Source: Angelakisella sp. (lineage in GTDB: Bacteria > Bacillota > Clostridia > Oscillospirales > Ruminococcaceae). From it: a stretch of DNA of 12,902 bases. Shown one piece after another: positions 12,807 to 12,902 of the stretch. Numbering within the stretch: position 1 is the stretch's first letter; the number at the start of each line of letters is the position of its first letter. The stretch is from NCBI GenBank assembly GCA_022795575.1, contig JAAWGY010000037.1, positions 1-12,902 of the forward strand, given 5' to 3'. The position numbers and the translations under genes are program-made. The notes beneath the pieces were generated by a model. It was not told the DNA's origin. It did no database searches and saw nothing but the letters and a program-made list of their open reading frames with translations.

Positions 12807-12902
12807 ACCTGTATTCATAACCGGATGATGCAGGCAGGACAAGGGATTTTCCCGCCCTGCAAGGCAAAAAACCGCAGTAATACTTGGTGTATTGCAAGGT
12901 TT
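12806..12902 (+). mobile_element. Second copy of the MITE-like element, cut by window edge
   Basis: It starts with the same terminal AACCTGTATTCA and matches the nnr copy for 45 bases (41 of 45). It then holds sequence missing from that copy, including AAACC (about 12870-12874) and GGTTT (12898-12902), which can pair around an imperfect GTAATAC/GTATTGC stem (about 12875-12896). The right end lies outside the window. It is intergenic, just after the isomerase gene, in the same orientation. Confidence 0.75.

Overview
This window reads as a chromosomal segment of a high-GC, low-redundancy Clostridia-type Firmicute, most likely a gut Oscillospiraceae/Ruminococcaceae member. That placement is inference. 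It rests on strong AGGAGG-type ribosome sites, TTG/GTG starts, a T-box leader, Rho-independent terminators, acpS beside the NAD(P)HX repair gene as in many Firmicutes, and several lipoproteins with Gram-positive signal peptides. No tRNA, rRNA, CRISPR array or complete insertion sequence was seen.

Left part, minus strand. Positions 1-359 hold no convincing gene but a dense series of inverted repeats and a good minus-strand terminator (178-222). A single-gene unit follows: an MFS permease (360-1520) with an extended -10 promoter embedded in an 18-bp palindrome (1542-1559).

Middle part, a long minus-strand cluster starting at a promoter near 8200 and ending at tandem terminators near 1790-1632. 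In transcription order it holds murD (peptidoglycan precursor ligase), a SMI1/KNR4-like protein with a His/Cys tail, a lipoprotein, an internal terminator, a CPBP membrane protease, acpS (holo-ACP synthase), nnr (bifunctional NAD(P)HX epimerase/dehydratase) and a second lipoprotein. The theme is envelope and core-cofactor housekeeping. The nnr gene carries a 106-bp inverted-repeat-ended element that has been absorbed in frame, adding about 36 residues. A related, longer copy begins at 12806 and runs off the right edge.

Right part, plus strand, divergent from murD. A consensus promoter (8240-8268) drives a complete T-box riboswitch (about 8275-8578). By alignment to the known geometry of the specifier loop it reads a CTG (Leu) codon, and its UGGU bulge fits the A73 discriminator of tRNA-Leu. 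It controls an AMP-forming acyl-CoA ligase (8626-10281), followed closely by a zinc-ribbon/pseudokinase/PASTA membrane protein (10304-11896) and a sugar-phosphate isomerase-like TIM barrel protein (11981-12790). A leucine-starvation switch on an acyl-CoA ligase is the most striking item. It suggests the enzyme activates a branched-chain acid such as isovalerate for leucine synthesis by reductive carboxylation. The RNA architecture is seen in the sequence, while the metabolic role is inference.
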